DNA of 64,000 bases from Parasponia andersonii (lineage: Eukaryota; Streptophyta; Magnoliopsida; Rosales; Cannabaceae): NCBI GenBank assembly GCA_002914805.1, contig JXTB01000104.1:406479-470478 (forward strand), written 5' to 3'. Under the pieces are notes generated by a model. It did not search any database. It was not told the DNA's origin and saw only the letters and a list, made by a program, of their open reading frames with translations. How positions within the stretch are numbered: position 1 is the first letter of the stretch; each line of letters begins with the position of its first letter. Of this stretch, positions 59,350 to 64,000 are shown piece after piece. A program made the translations under genes and the position numbers.

Positions 59350-62300
59350 ATGTTCACTGAAGGACTTGATAGAAGTGCTCTTCGTTGGGTCAGAGAGGTT
59401 AGCTTCTTCAAACGCCTTGTTTCTCTCTTTTATTTTTGAGTTTTACTATTAAAGGCTTTTGAATTTTTGCTCTGAACTAGAAGGAGGTTCCGCTCTCTGG
59501 TTCAAATCTGAGAACTCGAATTGATCCCATGTCTAATCTCCGAAGCGGCGGAAGAGGAGGCTTTGGACTCCCTCCGCCGTCGAAATTCAGAAGTGGGCAT
59601 TTGCCAGCTAGTGTCATTCCGGTGTCTAGAACCATTCACGGTGATGTGGACGCTAGTGGCTCCGGTTCGGATAATGACATGAGTACTGATTCTGAGGAGG
59701 ACATTTATGGAGGAAGATACTCACTTGACTCGTCTCCGCAGCAGCCTAATGGCGCTGCTGCTCATAGATATGGAAACCCTTTAAAGAAGGATTCCCATTA
59801 TAGCAGTGACTATACTTATTCCGATGTCGGTTCGTCGATGGAGACGGTGGTCGGACTAGGAAAGTACCGGCAAATGGCGGAAAGTGGGGTGGGAACTGGA
59901 GGAGCTGGGAGGTACCCGGTTGGGGGGAATGGTTTTACGGAGGATGAGTCTGATGACTCTGCTGCCAGCTCGGAGTTTTCGACTACACAAGTGGGAGGAA
60001 GCATTAATGGTGGTGTGAAACGAAATAGATTCTCAGAGGGATATGCTTCGAGCGTTCCATCAACAATTCATGTGGAAAGAACTGCTGATAAGGTTTGTTC
60101 TTATACTAAATAATGTACTCCAATTGCTCTTGTGTATTGGATTGTAAGAGATCGTGGTGTTGATTTTAAGAAAGCAGTTAATTGTACAAACATTACAGGT
60201 ATATAAATTGAGGATGATATAGCTTATGAGTTAAGATTGTGTGCTTAAGAGGCTGGTATAGCTTTTTCAGTAAATGGAGAGAGGCCAATTTTATCACTAC
60301 TGATTTTTTTCACTGGTTGTTCTGTAACTGTGAGTATTTGCTACCTGCTATAAGTCTGGGGCTGTTGCTAAATCCACCAACGTTCTCAGGGTTTGCATCC
60401 AAGAAAGCCGCAGAATGGGAAGTTATCAGATGAAGATGATATTCCCAGTGCACCACCATTTGGTGGTGGTTCTAATCAGGAAATCAAACAAGCTGCTGAC
60501 AGGAGTCCAGCATCAAGGGTACACAGTACCCAGAACGCAACAGATTTGCCCGAAATAAAAACTACACCAAGTATTAAGCCGGAAAACAAAAGTGGAAATG
60601 TCAAGTCTGACGGTTTTGTAAGGTGCGTGCTTATTGTGCTTTTTGGGAAAAAATGAAAGCCACAAATATGTGCTGAAGTTTCCTGCCCACTTGTGTAAGG
60701 GGTAATATAATCTCGTGATCACTTTCACTTAAGGGACACTACTCACAGTTTTCCCTATATATTTATATCTATATTTATACATTTACCTATGGTGTCAATG
60801 TATTTCACCTTTGTATTCTTTCGGTTCATAGAACTACTACTGGTTCAGAAACTGCTACCTCATCTGGTCCAGCTAGACTCCCAACATTTCATGCAAGGTA
60901 TTTATAACCAAAATAATAGCTGTAGATGATGTAGCATATCTTTGGTTCTGCTATTTATTTTATGGATTAAATGTGTTTGTGTAATTTGTAAACCAGTGCC
61001 CTGGGGCCGTGGCATGCAGTCGTCGCCTATGATGCATGCGTGCGTCTTTGCCTTCATGCTTGGGCAATGGAATGCATGGAAGCACCCATGTTTTTGGATA
61101 ATGAATGTGCGTTGTTAAGGGAGGCATTTGGGTGAGTTCACTGTTTCCCTTTTTGTTTCCTATCTTGCCATGGATTTGATTAGAGTCAGGCTTTTAAAAC
61201 TTTAATTATACATTTTTGACAAATCACATGAAAGGAAGAAAGCATTATGTAGGTATACTTGTGAGTTCTAGGAACAAAAACATTAGTTACGGCAGTGGAG
61301 TGTTATACTAAAGCACCTTTTCCTCTTGAACTTTTCCATATTTCACAGTATAATCCTAAAAGTTGTTTGTGTACTACTATAAGGAATACAAAAGTCATTC
61401 TTGACTTTTTTTTTTCCTGGGGTAGTATTTTTACCCTTGATAACTTGTCCCGTAAATCTTATTTAAAAATTTTCATTTCCGTTAATATAAATATAGTAGT
61501 TGTTAATAAAAGGATAATTTTTTTGACAGGAATTTGAGGGATATTATGCAACATTTTAAAGTTTAGGGACTAAGTTGAGTCTTGGGGTAAAGTTCAGGGC
61601 CATATATGTATTAACCCTCGGAAATTTTAAATGAGAGGGCAAGGAAGTTTGTATGAAGTGCCATTTTTTTTGGATCTTGGAATATGTCCGTTTCTAGTAT
61701 TTTCTTTTTCACTTTTACTCATAGAGTTGAATTCTTCTTCTTTGAGCTGTAGTTTACGACAAGTGCTTTTACAATCAGAGGAAGAACTGCTGGCAAAGCA
61801 GACTTCAGAACTGGCCAGTGAGAAAGCTGCTCCAAAACCAAAGAAAATCGTTGGCAAAATGAAGGTGCAAGGTAATATTAAATGTCAGCTTTACATTCTG
61901 ATCCTTTGGTATTTGGCTATGGAAGGTTCTTGAATTATTGTTCATTGTGCAGTGCGTAAAGTGAAAATGGCACTTGACCCACCTACTGGCTGCAGTATTT
62001 CTACTTACAGGCCATCTTTAATTAAACTGGAAACCATCAAATATCGCTTCTCCAATTTGCAGTCAACACTCTCTTCCGGATGGCAAGCTCTTCGAAAAAT
62101 CCGTGTGGCTCCTCGACTACCTGCAAATGGTTCTTTTTCTCGGCAAAGCTTGGCATATGTGCATGCTGGCACTCAGTATATAAAACAGGTGTCTGGACTC
62201 CTTAAAACTGGTGTAACAACTCTACGTAATAGTTCATCATCATATGAAGTTGTGCAAGGTATAAATTATGAATTTAATGATTTTTCCCCTTCCTATTTGA

Positions 62301-63913
62301 TGTTGTTGTGTGCACAATTGAATTAGCTGCTGATTTAACATTTGATGCTGAAAGTGTAGTTCTACTTCTGCATATGAAGATCATTCTTGTTATGGATGTC
62401 ATTTTGTATATATGTGAATCTTGTGACGAACACATGATAAATAATAAAATGAAGATATCCACACTGGATTTGCAAGATGTGATACATTTTTTTTTTATAA
62501 TGAAATTGTTCAGAATTGGATTCAATTGGCATCTATGCGATGAGATTTTTCTTTTACTTTATAAATAATTGTTAGTTGGAAAGCTGTGAAGTGTTGATGT
62601 TTTCTTTTTACTCTCCCAATAGCTTTGTAGCTTTTCATTGATTCTTCTCAAAAAGAGAAAAATAGTGGCGGCTTTTGTTTTTTGTTTGCAATAATACAAT
62701 GTTCTGAACTATTACTGTCATCCAGATTATTGCATAATATTTTAGCTGGTTCATTTTGCTTTTATTTTTCTCACAAGTTACTTCAAGGATTTTCATCTTG
62801 TAAATGTCAACAGAGACATACTCTTGTTTATTAAGACTGAAAAGTTCAACTGAAGAAGATGCTGTCAGAATGCAACCCGGATCTGGTGAAACTCATGTTT
62901 TGTATGTTCTCGTCTCAGTTTTTTTTTTTTTCCCTGAATTGTTAGAGAAAGGTACTAACTACTCTACAGCTTACCAGATAGCTTGGGAGATGATTTAATT
63001 GTTGAAATCCAAGATTCCAAGGGAAAGCATTTTGGCCGTGTCCTGGTTCAAGTGGCAACTGTTGCTGATGACCCGGTAATTTTTTCTTGATCCTGATTAG
63101 CTACAAGGTTAAATTCCCAATTATATTTCTGGTTAAATATCTTATTGATATGGAAAATGCAGTCAGACAAGTTACGCTGGTGGTCTGTCTATCGTGAACC
63201 GGAACATGAGTTTGTTGGAAAGCTACAGCTTTATATAATTTACTCAACGAGTTCTGGTGATAATAGCCATCTCAAAGTGAGTTGTTCTTACGCGACGTTT
63301 AAATTTCTACATAATAATCTTCTTCTCTCTTTGAAATATTGTATTGGTATTAGGTAAATATTGTAGCCGATTTATAGAAATAAGTAACACAGATTTATTC
63401 AACTCTTTTTATTGTGTGGAATTAGAAACATATTGCATTATATATATACACTATTGCATTTATTCATACAATATTATGTATGAAGAAATAAATGCATCTT
63501 TTAACTGATAATTATATACTGTGCAGTCGGCAGCATGTGAGTGCACCGAAAGATAAAGCAACAACACACAAAGAATAGAGAGAATAATTTTGAAGTCTTC
63601 TTTTTTTATTTTTTTTTGGGGTTATATTGCGTTTGAACAATAATAATTCATCAATTGCTTGCATATTGGGAGTGAGCAAATCTTTCTTCGATAATATTCA
63701 TTGCAAAGATAGTTGTATGATTTTATTTGCTTTTTGTTCTATTGTTCAGTGTGGGTCTGTTGCAGAAACGGTCGCCTATGATCTAGTATTGGAAGTTGCT
63801 ATGAAAGTTCAACAGTTTCAGCAAAGGAATCTATTACTGCATGGGCCCTGGAAATGGCTTTTAACAGAATTTGCATCGTATTATGGTGTTTCCAACATAT
63901 ACACCAAGCTGAG
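59350..63913 (+). CDS. conserved plant protein of unknown function, At4g24610/At5g65440 family (partial, runs off right edge)
   Basis: Eleven coding exons in consistent phase: 59350-59397, 59481-60092, 60390-60622, 60832-60897, 60997-61131, 61753-61871, 61953-62258, 62814-62901, 62970-63075, 63163-63276 and 63750-63913. Together they encode 663 residues, and the gene continues. The N-terminus (MFTEGLDRSALRWVRE) is followed by a low-complexity Gly/Ser/Asp-rich region of about 280 residues that looks disordered, with the acidic stretch STDSEEDIYGG. A conserved part then starts at GPWHAVVAYDACVRLCLHAW and includes KVKMALDPPTGCSISTYRP and CGSVAETVAYDLVLEVAMKV. I recognise the family from Arabidopsis, where database text calls it a 'pesticidal crystal cry8Ba' protein. 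That name is misleading: nothing here resembles a bacterial crystal toxin. Biochemical role unknown. A non-coding leader exon seems to end at 59171 (CATAT/GTGAG), followed by a UTR intron. Confidence 0.92.
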
Positions 63914-64000
63914 GTATTGCAATGTGTTTGTCTAGAAGTAAATCTGTAAAAATGTGCAAAACATTCGTTTAGACCCCTAGATTTTATCCCATGGTTTAGT

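Noticed and set aside
59350..63913. Crystal-toxin homology suggested by the family's database name
   Set aside because: No crystal-toxin domains are visible; the label appears to be a historical annotation error.

Overview
This window is plant nuclear DNA, almost certainly from a eudicot. The genes are interrupted by spliceosomal introns. The proteins are plant types: plastid glucose-6-phosphate isomerase, plant CutA, 14-3-3, P-class PPR and a small DnaJ protein. The DNA between genes is very AT-rich and full of LTR retrotransposons, MITEs and simple repeats. Runs of N show that it comes from a draft assembly. The exact family cannot be named from the sequence alone.

Layout. 1-2.95 kb: a 99-bp tandem array running off the left edge, then LTR-retrotransposon-like sequence. 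2.95-10.2 kb: AT-rich spacer with MITEs, a Helitron-like end and a tRNA-like SINE candidate. 10.2-12.8 kb (+): six-exon CutA gene. 14.6-17.0 kb (-): four-exon 14-3-3 gene in which two Ns hide about 12 conserved residues. 17.2-21.0 kb: a pair of long inverted repeats, the left one split by another insertion that contains a strong hairpin. 21.08-31.92 kb (-): a complete but decayed Ty3/gypsy element of Tat type, bounded by LTRs and a CATAC target duplication; on the opposite strand it carries a four-exon extra gene. 35.0-36.5 kb (+): PPR gene. 37.8-39.8 kb (-): small DnaJ gene whose first exon is lost at a 78-N gap and whose third visible intron holds an L1-type LINE remnant. 40-51 kb: AT-rich spacer with MITEs, a purine-rich tract and a probable solo LTR. 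51.2-55.6 kb (+): 14-exon plastid PGI gene. 59.35 kb to the right edge (+): the first eleven coding exons of a conserved plant gene of unknown function (At4g24610/At5g65440 family).

The genes do not form a pathway. The one meaningful neighbourhood is PGI next to the At4g24610-like gene. To my recollection the Arabidopsis counterparts (At4g24620 and At4g24610) are also adjacent, which suggests conserved microsynteny. I found no clearly new cellular system. The most interesting objects are the spliced antisense gene inside the retrotransposon, a MITE family with four visible copies, the nested inverted-repeat element, and three places where one or a few Ns appear to conceal larger losses or breaks.
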